Below, one piece after another: positions 25,365-34,110 of a stretch of DNA of 64,000 bases. This stretch comes from Carnobacterium mobile DSM 4848 (lineage in GTDB: Bacteria; Bacillota; Bacilli; Lactobacillales; Carnobacteriaceae): the NCBI RefSeq assembly GCF_000744825.1, contig NZ_JQMR01000001.1:1482501-1546500 (forward strand). Direction: 5' to 3'. Both the position numbers and the translations under genes were made by a program. Each line of letters opens with the position of its first letter. Positions within the stretch are counted from its first letter, which is position 1. The notes below the pieces were generated by a model, which was not told the origin of the DNA, searched no databases, and was given only the letters and a program-made list of their open reading frames with translations.

Positions 25365-25952
25365 CTACTGTTGACTCATCATCTCTTGTAATAGCCCATT
25401 GTCATCATTAATATCAAGGGAGTTAATTTGTTCATTCTCCATTTCAACTCTTCCACTTATATTTCTTGTATCGTTCTCATTAGATGCATCAGTATATTCT
25501 ACGGTTACTTCAAATTGATACCGTTGAGGGTCTTCTTTATCTTGCACAACGCTAATTTTATCAGTCTTTAATTTGTAGTTGGCCTGTTCTGCTTCAACCG
25601 AGTAATTAAATCCTACGCCACTTGTATTAAAAAATTTTTCATAACCATAATCAGTAAAATACGCTCCATAATGATCTTCTAGATATTGATCCAATTCAGT
25701 GTTGTCATTAGAAGATACAGAAGTTTCGCTTGAATTTTGATTAATAGTCGTAGCGTTATCAGAGTCATATAATTTGGTTAATAAAGTTTCATCAGGTGCA
25801 TTTAAGGTTTTTTCCAAAACGGTCTTGATAACTTCAATATTCTTATTGTTTTCATTGCTTAAACCTTCGTCAGAATTATTTTCACAGCCAAATAACATAA
25901 ATATAGCGGTAAAACACACAATGAATAAAAAAGAGTTATGCTTTTTCCTCAA
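25365..25952 (-). CDS. Lipoprotein, 195 aa
   Basis: Signal sequence MRKKHNSFLFIVCFTAIFML with lipobox FGC (Cys23), then a low-complexity acidic Asn/Ser-rich linker (about residues 24-90) and a C-terminal domain of about 100 residues (YGAYFTDYGYEKFFNTSGVGF; QRYQFEVTVEYTDAS; GRVEMENEQINSL), a beta-rich NTF2-like pattern. Surface-anchored; possibly part of the following exported-protein and BlaI/M56 region, but transcribed separately. No ligand can be inferred. Confidence 0.7.
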   Translation of the reverse strand: MRKKHNSFLFIVCFTAIFMLFGCENNSDEGLSNENNKNIEVIKTVLEKTLNAPDETLLTKLYDSDNATTINQNSSETSVSSNDNTELDQYLEDHYGAYFTDYGYEKFFNTSGVGFNYSVEAEQANYKLKTDKISVVQDKEDPQRYQFEVTVEYTDASNENDTRNISGRVEMENEQINSLDINDDNGLLQEMMSQQ

Positions 25953-26011
25953 AAATAGTCCTCCTTTCTTATTTTCCGAAAGTATAAGCAGTCAGAGTAA
26001 CTAATTTTGTT

Positions 26012-26440
26012 TTAACCCCAAGTTAAGCTTTTAGTAAACTCATCGTTACCTAGTTTCGAGTTTTGAGATAATCCATATGGTGTACGTAGAACAGTATGAT
26101 TAGCTACAGGACCACTACCGGTGGCATATTTCCCTAAACTACCAGCTCCAAGAATTGGAGAATTTTGACTAATGATTATTAAACCACATTTACTACATCT
26201 AAAACAGTAAGCTCTATCCAACAACGTTTTTCCTGTATTGCTATCAATTACTCTTCCAGTAGCATTACCTACCATTTTATGTTTTCCGCCTCCTGGGCAA
26301 GCAATGTATTGTGGGACTATTTCTCCAGTAATTTCACTTTCTGCTTGTATCTCTGATGCTTCTACAGACCTCACACTAAGAAAAAATCCAGCACCAACAA
26401 CAGCAATTCCTAACAATATACTTAATAAGTATTTTTTCAT
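26012..26440 (-). CDS. Secreted cysteine-containing protein, 142 aa
   Basis: A Sec signal peptide (residues 1-28, cleavage near VEASE) and a mature part with Cys in IACPGGGKHKM and in CFRCSKCGLII (CxxC-xxC arrangement), which could bind metal or form disulfides outside the cell. The tail (SGPVANHTVLRTPYGLSQNS) is polar. ATG follows TTGGAGGAGTAAAAA. It is divergent from the BlaI/M56 operon, with a 420-base gap, and may be part of its regulon. Function unknown. Confidence 0.65.
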   Translation of the reverse strand: MKKYLLSILLGIAVVGAGFFLSVRSVEASEIQAESEITGEIVPQYIACPGGGKHKMVGNATGRVIDSNTGKTLLDRAYCFRCSKCGLIIISQNSPILGAGSLGKYATGSGPVANHTVLRTPYGLSQNSKLGNDEFTKSLTWG

Positions 26441-26863
26441 TTTTTACTCCTCCAAAATTATATTTAATATCAATTAAAAGTAGTACACTCGCTTATCAAT
26501 TCTCCTTAACTTAATAAACGAGCGCAATGGGTTGTATTATTGATTTTAAGGAGTTTTCCTTTTTTATTCGTTTCTTAATTATACAATATGTTTTTTATGA
26601 TAAATAGATATGATCGTGAATCTACTACACCTCCTTATAGCTAACCTACAGTTAAAATCCTAACTGTCTTTTTAATCCAATATGATAAACCTAAGTTTAT
26701 AAAATCAATAAATATGCAACCGATTACAAAAACAGTTTATAATTAAATCAGCTTTTTGTCAACATAAAAATACCAATACATTATAAAAATAACGTATTGG
26801 TATTTTTAAAGAAATGGAGTAAAATAAAGCAAAAGTATTCTATACTATTTTGGAGGTGCTCAT
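26441..26863. other. Divergent control region before the BlaI-like gene
   Basis: A hairpin AAAAATACCAATAC (26766-26779) / GTATTGGTATTTTT (26794-26807) lies upstream of TATACT (26841-26846), a likely -10 for the BlaI-like gene. The hairpin could be an operator or a terminator for transcription entering from the left. No clear BlaI consensus (TACA-TGTA) was found. No gene was seen. Confidence 0.5.
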
Positions 26864-27235
26864 ATTAAAATTAAAGGATTTACTAAACGAGAAAAAGAAA
26901 TTATGGACATTTTTTGGAACTCTGACTTTCCACTTAACGTATCGGACATTGAAAAGGTTAATCCAAGTTTAAGTAAAAATACCATTCAATCCATCGTTCG
27001 TAAATTAAATAAAAGAAATATCATTAGTGTCGATAAAATTGACTATAGCGGAACAGTACTTGCACGATACTACAAACCAACTATCTCTCAAGAAGAATAC
27101 TTGATATCTGAATTATCTAATGATTCTCTTAGTAATTTATTTGCGACTTTCATAGATAAAGAAGCAACTCAAGAAGAATTAAATGAACTTGAACAACTGA
27201 TTAAAGAAAAAAAGCAACAGACAAAGGATGTCTAA
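26864..27235 (+). CDS. BlaI/MecI-family repressor with probable AUU start
   Basis: A winged-helix repressor of the BlaI/MecI/CopY family: KIKGFTKREKEIMDIFW (helix 1), SKNTIQSIVRKLNKRNIISV (recognition helix) and a C-terminal dimerisation part that in relatives is cut by the partner protease. The first ATG (26903) would remove helix 1. In-frame upstream codons supply the missing conserved residues, and GGAGG lies exactly 7 bases before ATT at 26864; no ATG, GTG or TTG is available there. I place the start at ATT. It is followed 3 bases later by an M56 peptidase gene. Confidence 0.8.
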   Translation: MKIKGFTKREKEIMDIFWNSDFPLNVSDIEKVNPSLSKNTIQSIVRKLNKRNIISVDKIDYSGTVLARYYKPTISQEEYLISELSNDSLSNLFATFIDKEATQEELNELEQLIKEKKQQTKDV

Positions 27236-27238
27236 AAC

Positions 27239-28372
27239 ATGCATTATTCATTTTCTTCTCTGCTTATCTCATTATCCTTAGTTTCTATTATTGTCCTTCT
27301 TATTCAATACTTACTATCTAATAAACAGATATATAAAGTCATTAGAATTGATTTTATTTTGATCTTAACGTTAGTTGTATTATTAAGATTGATTTTCCCC
27401 TTGGAAAGTGATTGGACACTAACTTTAAAATCAACAACTGTTTTACCAACGTTATATGAATTTTTCGAAAGAAAAATTCAATTGTTCCATTTTGCTAATC
27501 TTACGTATTTCTCTACTCTGATTATGATATGGATACTCGGAAGTGTATTTTTACTTGTCAAATTGATTTTCCGATACTCAAAAATTAATTGTTTTATCTA
27601 TACAATGGAAGATCAAACAAACTTGTACGCTAGTAAAAGGATTCATGCCTTTAAAAAGCTTGATCAAATGAATGTTAAAATTTACTCAAGTAACAATATT
27701 ACTACCCCCATGATTTATGGGTTCAAAGAATTTAAACTTCTTTTACCGAATATTGATTTTACTGATGATGAGTTGGAATATATTTTTCTACATGAGGTCC
27801 AGCATGCTCAAAATCAAGATATTTTGATTAAATTAGTCTTGGAGATACTGGTAAGTGTCTATTGGTGGTTTTTACCTATTTATATTTTGAGAAAACAGAT
27901 TCAATTAGTACTTGAAATAAGAGTTGATTCTCAGGTCACAAAGAGCATACGGAAACAGAACTATTTTGATTACCTTGAAAGTTTGATTAGTGTTAACCAT
28001 GAGCTCGTAAAACAGAAAGCTACAGCAACGTCTTTAGAAAACCAGCTGGCTTCTTTTACCTTTATTGAAACAAATACTTTAAAAAGAAGAATCGAATTTA
28101 TGATCGAAGGGTATGAAAAACAGTCTACCAAACCAATATTCTTGGTCCTAATATCACTCATTCTCTTAATAGCTTCATCAATTATTTTAGAACCTTATAG
28201 AATTGATGAAGTTTCAAAAAATGAAAGCACAGAAATAGTTGATTCTTCTGATACTTATATTCTCAAGAAAAAGACAGGTGAATTTAGACTATTCATTACA
28301 AACCAAGACATGGGCGTTATAGATGATGTGAATGACAACTCATTGAATGGGATTCCAATTATTGAAGAATAA
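27239..28372 (+). CDS. BlaR1/MecR1-like M56 membrane metallopeptidase
   Basis: A 377-residue protein with four N-terminal transmembrane helices, a zinc protease motif HEVQH near residue 185 (FLHEVQHAQNQD), further helices and a final membrane segment near 300-320. A short extracytoplasmic tail of about 55 residues follows. BlaR1 and MecR1 have a penicillin-binding sensor domain in that place; here it is missing, so beta-lactam sensing is unlikely. It probably cleaves the BlaI-like repressor in response to another signal. ATG follows AAAGGATG at the end of the repressor gene. Confidence 0.85.
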   Translation: MHYSFSSLLISLSLVSIIVLLIQYLLSNKQIYKVIRIDFILILTLVVLLRLIFPLESDWTLTLKSTTVLPTLYEFFERKIQLFHFANLTYFSTLIMIWILGSVFLLVKLIFRYSKINCFIYTMEDQTNLYASKRIHAFKKLDQMNVKIYSSNNITTPMIYGFKEFKLLLPNIDFTDDELEYIFLHEVQHAQNQDILIKLVLEILVSVYWWFLPIYILRKQIQLVLEIRVDSQVTKSIRKQNYFDYLESLISVNHELVKQKATATSLENQLASFTFIETNTLKRRIEFMIEGYEKQSTKPIFLVLISLILLIASSIILEPYRIDEVSKNESTEIVDSSDTYILKKKTGEFRLFITNQDMGVIDDVNDNSLNGIPIIEE

Positions 28373-28387
28373 GAAAGGAACTTTAGA

Positions 28388-28651
28388 ATGAAAAAACTAG
28401 TTTTGCCTATCGTAAGTTTACTAATGTGGTTAATATTTGCAAATATTCAAGTGGATGCTTCCGAATTGCCAAATACTGTTACAACTAATCATAGTGTCGT
28501 ATCGTATTCTCTATCGGATGACAACAATGGTCATATTACACCATTAGCAAATATCACAGGCTGGCGGTTTAAGAATATTAATGGGCATGCATACAAACGG
28601 CTATATGATTATACAGCCCAAAAATGGATTGGAAATTGGATAAAAGTCTAG
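28388..28651 (+). CDS. Small secreted protein, 87 aa
   Basis: Signal peptide (residues 1-25, cleavage near VDASE) and a 60-residue mature part ending in WRFKNINGHAYKRLYDYTAQKWIGNWIKV, a Trp/Tyr-rich, basic motif found on small exported proteins of lactic acid bacteria. ATG follows GAAAGGAACTTTAGA, 15 bases after the M56 gene, so it is the third gene of the operon. It may be the effector or the signal of the BlaI/M56 system. This is inference. Confidence 0.7.
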   Translation: MKKLVLPIVSLLMWLIFANIQVDASELPNTVTTNHSVVSYSLSDDNNGHITPLANITGWRFKNINGHAYKRLYDYTAQKWIGNWIKV

Positions 28652-28724
28652 ATACTCAAATAAAAAATATGAGCTGAATCAACCATCCTTTTTCCCAAAA
28701 ACAAAAAAATATTAACTTGCTTTT

Positions 28725-28773
28725 TCGGTGGTAGAAAACCTTTATTATAATGGGTTTCTACCACCGATTTTTA
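28725..28773 (+). terminator. Terminator of the BlaI/M56 operon
   Basis: TCGGTGGTAGAAA pairs with TTTCTACCACCGA, extended by CC/GG around one mismatch, then ATTTTTATT. Confidence 0.88.
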
Positions 28774-28989
28774 TTTAAGAAGATAAAAGCATAATATAGT
28801 TTTTACTTTTTGACGATTTTAGGCATCTTTTTTAACTATTTTCTACTCTAGACTCAACACCTTAGTGACCTACATAAGGTAAACAAACATTCAGAAAAAT
28901 TATAAAAAATTTTAATGCTAAAAGTGCTTGTCTTCTCAACATTTCACAAACAAATCATAATTATTCCAGAACTTCAAGAGTGATTTAAT

Positions 28990-29034
28990 ACTACATATGG
29001 TGTACAATAAATTCGAAACAACACTATATGGTAT
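28990..29034. promoter_or_regulatory. Pair of NrdR boxes
   Basis: ACTACATATGGTGT (28990-29003) and ACACTATATGGTAT (29021-29034) resemble NrdR boxes (ACAC-ATAT-GTGT type) and start 31 bp apart, the three-turn spacing typical of NrdR double sites. They overlap the presumed -10. NrdR would repress the reductase when dATP is high. Confidence 0.7.
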
Positions 29035-29102
29035 AAAAAATAAAAAAACAACTCTATTACATACTATTTAACAAAGCTTAACTAACACGAGGAGTGATTG
29101 AT

Positions 29103-31637
29103 GTGGTAATGAACGTATCGACCGATGCAACAGTAAATATCAATAAGTTAAATGAGGATATTCAAGTTTTCCCCCAAGTTCATCCAATTACAGCAGACAT
29201 GTCGCTAACACATATGGGGGTTTCGCGTCTTGTTATGCTGGATCGCTATGCTTTTAAAGATACTTCCAAAGTGACTCTTTCTGTTGGAGATTTAGTTGTA
29301 TTAACAGTCAAGCCTGATCCTAGCTACCCAACTCGCGGTACAGGCTTTGTAACTCAAATTAATTATGAAAACCATACTGCTCAAATTTTGATAGAAGAAG
29401 AATATCGTGGGACTATTGAAAATCCAAGTGAACAAGAAACAGGGATAGTCACTCGTGATTTAGATGCTATTGAGAAACCGTTAGAAATTTATTACGAGCA
29501 GATCGCAAAACGCAATGCAACGGGGCTGGCGGCAGTTGAAAAAACAGCTGAACAGCGTGAAGCTTCTTATCATCGCTTTTACAATGAATTGGCGAAGTTG
29601 AACTTTATTCCTGCTGGTCGCGTTTTGTACGGTGCAGGTTCGGATACTGAAGTCACATATTTCAATTGTTATGTGATGCCTTTTGTTCCTGATTCACGTG
29701 GCGGAATTTCAGATCATCGTAAAAAGATCATGGAAATCATGAGTCGCGGTGGTGGTGTCGGAACAAACGGTTCTACTTTACGCCCGCGCAATTCATTGGT
29801 TCGCGGTGTAAACGGTAAGTCATCGGGTTCTGTTTCTTGGTTAGACGATATCGCACAATTGACTCATTTAGTTGAACAAGGTGGCAGTCGTCGTGGTGCT
29901 CAAATGATTATGCTGTCTGATTGGCATCCAGATATCATTGAATTCATTATTTCTAAAATGCAAAATCCACGGATCCTTCGTTATTTGATTGAAAATACAG
30001 AAGATGCCCAAATCAAAAAATTGGCTTCTGAAAAATTAAAATTTACGCCTTTTACTGAGCGTGAATCAGCTATGTACCAAAATATCTTAAATTATAAAAA
30101 TATGCCGGGTACTGGTGGATTTGATCAGGCTACTTTACAAGAAGTTGAAGATAAAGTCCGAACCGGCGGAACATATGGAGTTCATCATCCCGACTTCTTA
30201 TCAGGCGCCAATATCTCTATTTGCTTAACCGATGACTTTATGCAAGCTGTTGAAAATGACGAAGAGTATGCCCTGCGTTTCCCGGCTGTTGAATCTTATA
30301 ATGAAGCTGAAATGGCTTTTTATGATGCTTATTGGACAGAAGTCGGCGATGTTCGCGAATGGGAAGCCAGCGGTCGTGCAGTCCGGACTTACCGGAAGAT
30401 CAAAGCTCGCGAACTATGGAATTTGATCAACATCTGTGCCACTTACTCTGCTGAACCGGGCATTTTCTTTATTGACAATGCCAATAAAATGACAAATGCA
30501 ACAGCTTATGGACAAAAAGTAGTCGCAACAAATCCTTGCGGCGAACAACCATTAGCTCCTTATTCGGTTTGTAATTTAGCTGCGATTAATTTAGCTGAAA
30601 TGGCGGATAAGGATGCCGAGACCGTCGACTTTGCTAAATTAAAACAAACCGTTAAAACCGGTGTGCGGATGCAAGACAATGTGATTGATGCAACCCCATA
30701 CTTTTTAGAAGACAATGAAAAACAAGCATTAGGCGAACGCCGGGTTGGTCTTGGCATTATGGGATTAGCTGATTTACTGATTTATACCGGAAAAGAATAT
30801 GGCTCTCCTGAAGGAAATAAATTAGTCGATCAAGTATTTGAAGCTATTGCTGTCACCGCTTATGAAACATCCATTGAATTAGCTAAAGAAAAATGCAGCT
30901 TTCCGTTCTTGATTGGTAAAACAGAGGAAGAAACAGCTCAATTACGCAAAAACTTCATCAATACTGGATACATGAAGCAAATGCCAGAACACATCCGTCA
31001 AGATATTTTGACCTATGGTATTCGCAATTCTCACTTGCTGACCGTTGCTCCAACAGGTTCAACTGGTACGATGGTTGGGGTATCAACTGGATTGGAACCT
31101 TACTTCTCTTTCAGTTACTTCAGAAGTGGTCGTTTGGGCAAATTTATTGAAGTTAAAGCTGCGATTCTAGAAGACTATTTAAGCCGGCATCCAGAAGCTG
31201 ATCCGGACAATTTACCGAGTCAATTTGTTTCAGCGATGAGTTTGGCACCGGAAGCACATGTCGACGTCCAATGTGTTATCCAACGGTGGGTAGACAGTTC
31301 AATTTCTAAAACCGTTAATGCTCCTCGCGGCTATAGCGTGGAACAAGTTCAAAGTATCTATGAACGCTTATATAAAGGCGGTGCAAAAGGCGGAACGGTC
31401 TACGTTGACGGTAGTCGTGATTCTCAAGTGTTGACACTAAAAGCTGAAGAAAATAATTGGGAAGCCGATTCAGATTACACCGAAAAAACTGACCCTGTCG
31501 CTGCAAGCATAGCTGAAACTACTATCGGCAATGAAGTGGGCGATACTTGTCCGATCTGTCGACAAGGAACTGTCGAAGATTTAGGCGGCTGCAATACCTG
31601 CACCAATTGTAATGCTCAATTAAAATGTGGATTATAA
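29103..31637 (+). CDS. nrdJ: Adenosylcobalamin-dependent (class II) ribonucleotide reductase
   Basis: A class II reductase of about 844 residues that makes deoxynucleotides using a B12-derived radical, without oxygen and without a second subunit. Motifs: TYFNCYVMPF (first active-site Cys), RGGGVGTNGSTLR, NPCGEQPLAPYSVCNLAAINL (radical Cys region), VAPTGSTGT, and a C-terminal Cys-rich tail (CPICRQG ... CNTCTNCNAQLKCG) that receives electrons from thioredoxin-type donors. The frame opens at GTG 29094, but GAGGAG ends there, so GTG at 29103 (8-base spacing) is preferred. Paired NrdR boxes lie upstream. Confidence 0.95.
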   Translation: MVMNVSTDATVNINKLNEDIQVFPQVHPITADMSLTHMGVSRLVMLDRYAFKDTSKVTLSVGDLVVLTVKPDPSYPTRGTGFVTQINYENHTAQILIEEEYRGTIENPSEQETGIVTRDLDAIEKPLEIYYEQIAKRNATGLAAVEKTAEQREASYHRFYNELAKLNFIPAGRVLYGAGSDTEVTYFNCYVMPFVPDSRGGISDHRKKIMEIMSRGGGVGTNGSTLRPRNSLVRGVNGKSSGSVSWLDDIAQLTHLVEQGGSRRGAQMIMLSDWHPDIIEFIISKMQNPRILRYLIENTEDAQIKKLASEKLKFTPFTERESAMYQNILNYKNMPGTGGFDQATLQEVEDKVRTGGTYGVHHPDFLSGANISICLTDDFMQAVENDEEYALRFPAVESYNEAEMAFYDAYWTEVGDVREWEASGRAVRTYRKIKARELWNLINICATYSAEPGIFFIDNANKMTNATAYGQKVVATNPCGEQPLAPYSVCNLAAINLAEMADKDAETVDFAKLKQTVKTGVRMQDNVIDATPYFLEDNEKQALGERRVGLGIMGLADLLIYTGKEYGSPEGNKLVDQVFEAIAVTAYETSIELAKEKCSFPFLIGKTEEETAQLRKNFINTGYMKQMPEHIRQDILTYGIRNSHLLTVAPTGSTGTMVGVSTGLEPYFSFSYFRSGRLGKFIEVKAAILEDYLSRHPEADPDNLPSQFVSAMSLAPEAHVDVQCVIQRWVDSSISKTVNAPRGYSVEQVQSIYERLYKGGAKGGTVYVDGSRDSQVLTLKAEENNWEADSDYTEKTDPVAASIAETTIGNEVGDTCPICRQGTVEDLGGCNTCTNCNAQLKCGL

Positions 31638-31645
31638 AATAAATA

Positions 31646-31682
31646 AAAACCATCGAATTCATTTGAATTTGATGGTTTTTAT
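31646..31682. terminator. Bidirectional terminator after nrdJ
   Basis: AAAACCATC-AATTCA pairs with GAATTTGATGGTTTT; T runs occur on both strands, serving nrdJ and the convergent permease gene. Confidence 0.85.
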
Positions 31683-31703
31683 GTGTTTTTCACTTGTTTG
31701 TTA

Positions 31704-32453
31704 TCAGGCAGGATTAATCAATAACATAATTCCTAACAGAATAACTAAAATAAAAACGTAGCGTTCAAATTTATAAGTTGGGATTCTGACATAGATAAAT
31801 TTCCCCAGTAAAATAGCTATTCCAATTGCTGGCAAAGAAAAACCATATAAAACCAATAATTCTTTAGACCAGAAGCCGCCCATAAACTGACCAATAATAA
31901 TCAATGAACTGGAAATCAAGAAATGTGCCTGCAGAGTTTCTCTAAAGACCTCTGGTTTCCATTCTCGCATTGTGCCATAAACAACAATAGGAACTCCATT
32001 CATATTATACGCACTGCCGAACATGCCTGCTGCAAAACCAAAGGGCAATGACCAAACAGGCTTATTCAGCCATAATCGCGGTTTCGACTGTCCAATTTTA
32101 TTTTTAACTAAAGAGTACATACCATAGACAATCAGAAAGATTCCTAAAATATACGTAATCACGGTATTAGGAGCGAATTTAACTAACAACAATCCAACAG
32201 GAATACCAACTAATGTACCAATAGAAAGTTGTTTCAGAACTGGCCGATCAACGTTTTTCCAACCTGAAAGAACAGTTAGTACAGCAACCGTGAATCCGCC
32301 TAAACCAATCAACGCAATCGAGGTAGACAAGTTAATTGGCAATAAAGCCAATAATGGCATACTCACAATTGAATCCCCAAAACCAAAAACTGCCCGCATT
32401 AGCGAGCCCAGAAAAACTATCCCTACTACTAATAAAATAAGTTCTGTATCCAT
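31704..32453 (-). CDS. TSUP (TauE/SafE) family membrane protein
   Basis: A 249-residue protein with seven to eight transmembrane segments and the paired repeats of the TauE/SafE family: an N-terminal GSLMRAVFGFGDSIVSMPLL motif and a C-terminal half with FGFAAGMFGSAYNMNGVPIVVYG. Such proteins export sulfite, sulfonates or other organic anions. The ATG follows AAAGGGGTCTTCC. No neighbour tells the substrate. Confidence 0.87.
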   Translation of the reverse strand: MDTELILLVVGIVFLGSLMRAVFGFGDSIVSMPLLALLPINLSTSIALIGLGGFTVAVLTVLSGWKNVDRPVLKQLSIGTLVGIPVGLLLVKFAPNTVITYILGIFLIVYGMYSLVKNKIGQSKPRLWLNKPVWSLPFGFAAGMFGSAYNMNGVPIVVYGTMREWKPEVFRETLQAHFLISSSLIIIGQFMGGFWSKELLVLYGFSLPAIGIAILLGKFIYVRIPTYKFERYVFILVILLGIMLLINPA

Positions 32454-33030
32454 GGAAGACCCCTTTACTGGATAATTGTGCTTCTTTATTTATCGAAATT
32501 TATGATTGATTTGCCTTATTCTATATTGGCAAATTTCTAACCTTTTGAGGATTATAAACCTGCAACCATTTTTCAGCTTCATTTATCTGGTTTCAGTAAC
32601 CTGCCCTTAGTTGGACAAGAATGTTTCTTATATCGTACATTTAGATAACTTAAGTGCAGCATAAGTTTCACTATTTTATCTTCACTTTCTTTTCATTTAA
32701 CTTACCGATTATTGTAAAGATCATTTTACGTTTTTCGAAAATTTGGATTGAACTAGTTAAATAGACTATTAAGGAAAATCAGCACCCTCTACTAGTTAAC
32801 TTAATCCCAAACCCTTTCTATTCCGTTATTTATTTTCCCAAAAAGCCACCACTATTCATGGATTCATCATGTACATTTACCTACAAAATAGGCTATACTT
32901 AGATCTGTAAATAAAATTGCTAGCGTCAGGAATCAAATAATTTTTTTGAAGAATGCTTCTAAACTTAGTTTACCGACAAAGCAGCTTTATTGCATATTAA
33001 ACCTGAGTACAGCAGGTAACTTTTTGGGAG
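32454..33030. other. Long intergenic stretch without a recognised gene
   Basis: 576 bases of AT-rich sequence between divergent genes. I found no ORF with a ribosome-binding site, no strong hairpin and no riboswitch core. It probably holds the two divergent promoters and decayed sequence. Confidence 0.5.
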
Positions 33031-33966
33031 ATGACGATTATCAAAACTAAATTCAAACTACTATGGGAGCTTGGAGAAATCTACACTTCTCCATTGAATC
33101 TTTTTTTAATCCTATTAGGAGTTTCTTTTTCAACCTATCACTATAACCATACATGGAATTGGCGTATCATTTTATATATCTTAACAATCATTTTTTTCCA
33201 TGTAGCCGTTAATATCTTTAATAATTATATGGATTATAAAAATGCTTCAGATGCCCATGATTATAAAATAAAATCTAATATCATCGGAAGAGAAAACCTT
33301 GATTTAGCAGCAGTAAAGAAAACCTTTTTATTCTTTTTAGGATTAGCTTCTTTTTTCGGTCTGCTATTAGTCTGGTCTACTAATTTCAATTTAATCCTAT
33401 TAGGGTTAGGTATTTTAGGCTTTTATGTGGGGTTATTTTACTCATCAGGACCTAAACCATTAAATAGTTTGCCGATTGCCGAGACCGTCACATCTTTGTT
33501 CAGCGGATTTGTCATTCCTTTGATCAGTGCCTATTTGTGTTTATATGATGATGCTAGTTTTTCTTTCCAGACGGTAAAATTAGTCTTCTTCGTTAGCTTA
33601 CCGATGGTTGTTATGATGTTTAACAACTTATTGGCCAATAATACTTGTGATTTAGAAGAAGATATCGTGAATGGCAGAAAAACGTTAGTTTATTATTTAG
33701 GTAAAAAGAAAGCCGTCCAGTTATTTAAATTCGTATTCATTTTTAATTTTTTATGGTTGATTTTGCTGGTCTACTTAAAATTAGCCCCACTCCTTATATT
33801 AATACTGGTTATATTGTTTCCAAAGTATTGGAAGAATTTGTCTCCTTATTTTGAAGTACAAGACAAACAAAAGACCTTCCCAGTGGCTTTAAAAAATATG
33901 GCCGGTATTATGATGCTGTATCCTATTTTGTATACACTCGGGGTCGTATTCGCACAATTTTTTTAA
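33031..33966 (+). CDS. UbiA-family prenyltransferase (MenA-like)
   Basis: A 311-residue membrane enzyme with eight to nine transmembrane helices. The first aspartate-rich motif is NNYMDYKNASD and the second is DLEEDIVNGRKTL, the Mg-prenyl-diphosphate sites of UbiA enzymes. Resemblance to 1,4-dihydroxy-2-naphthoate polyprenyltransferases suggests a step in (demethyl)menaquinone synthesis. GGGAG directly touches ATG 33031, which is poor spacing; ATT at 33037 would be spaced ideally, so the start is uncertain by two codons. No other men genes are nearby. Confidence 0.82.
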   Translation: MTIIKTKFKLLWELGEIYTSPLNLFLILLGVSFSTYHYNHTWNWRIILYILTIIFFHVAVNIFNNYMDYKNASDAHDYKIKSNIIGRENLDLAAVKKTFLFFLGLASFFGLLLVWSTNFNLILLGLGILGFYVGLFYSSGPKPLNSLPIAETVTSLFSGFVIPLISAYLCLYDDASFSFQTVKLVFFVSLPMVVMMFNNLLANNTCDLEEDIVNGRKTLVYYLGKKKAVQLFKFVFIFNFLWLILLVYLKLAPLLILILVILFPKYWKNLSPYFEVQDKQKTFPVALKNMAGIMMLYPILYTLGVVFAQFF

Positions 33967-34110
33967 TTAAAAAGAGTTTTTTACTGCTCAATCCAGCTCT
34001 ATTTTTAATGACGAGAATAGTTGGCTTGAATTGTTTCGTTTACTGATTGACAAAGTAATTAGAAAATTTTAAAGTAACTTCGATAACAAAAAAGTTAGGA
34101 GACGTTAACG

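Larger units (their letters stand above)
28652..29102 (+). promoter_or_regulatory. Intergenic region before the ribonucleotide reductase gene
   Basis: Contains the operon terminator (28725-28773), an AT-rich stretch, and the control region of nrdJ with paired NrdR boxes and an extended -10 (TGTACAAT, 29001-29008). I looked for a cobalamin riboswitch and saw no conserved core. No gene was found. Confidence 0.6.

Noticed and set aside
28780-29090. Possible cobalamin riboswitch before the B12-dependent reductase
   Set aside because: No conserved B12-box or core helices could be found; NrdR boxes explain the region better.
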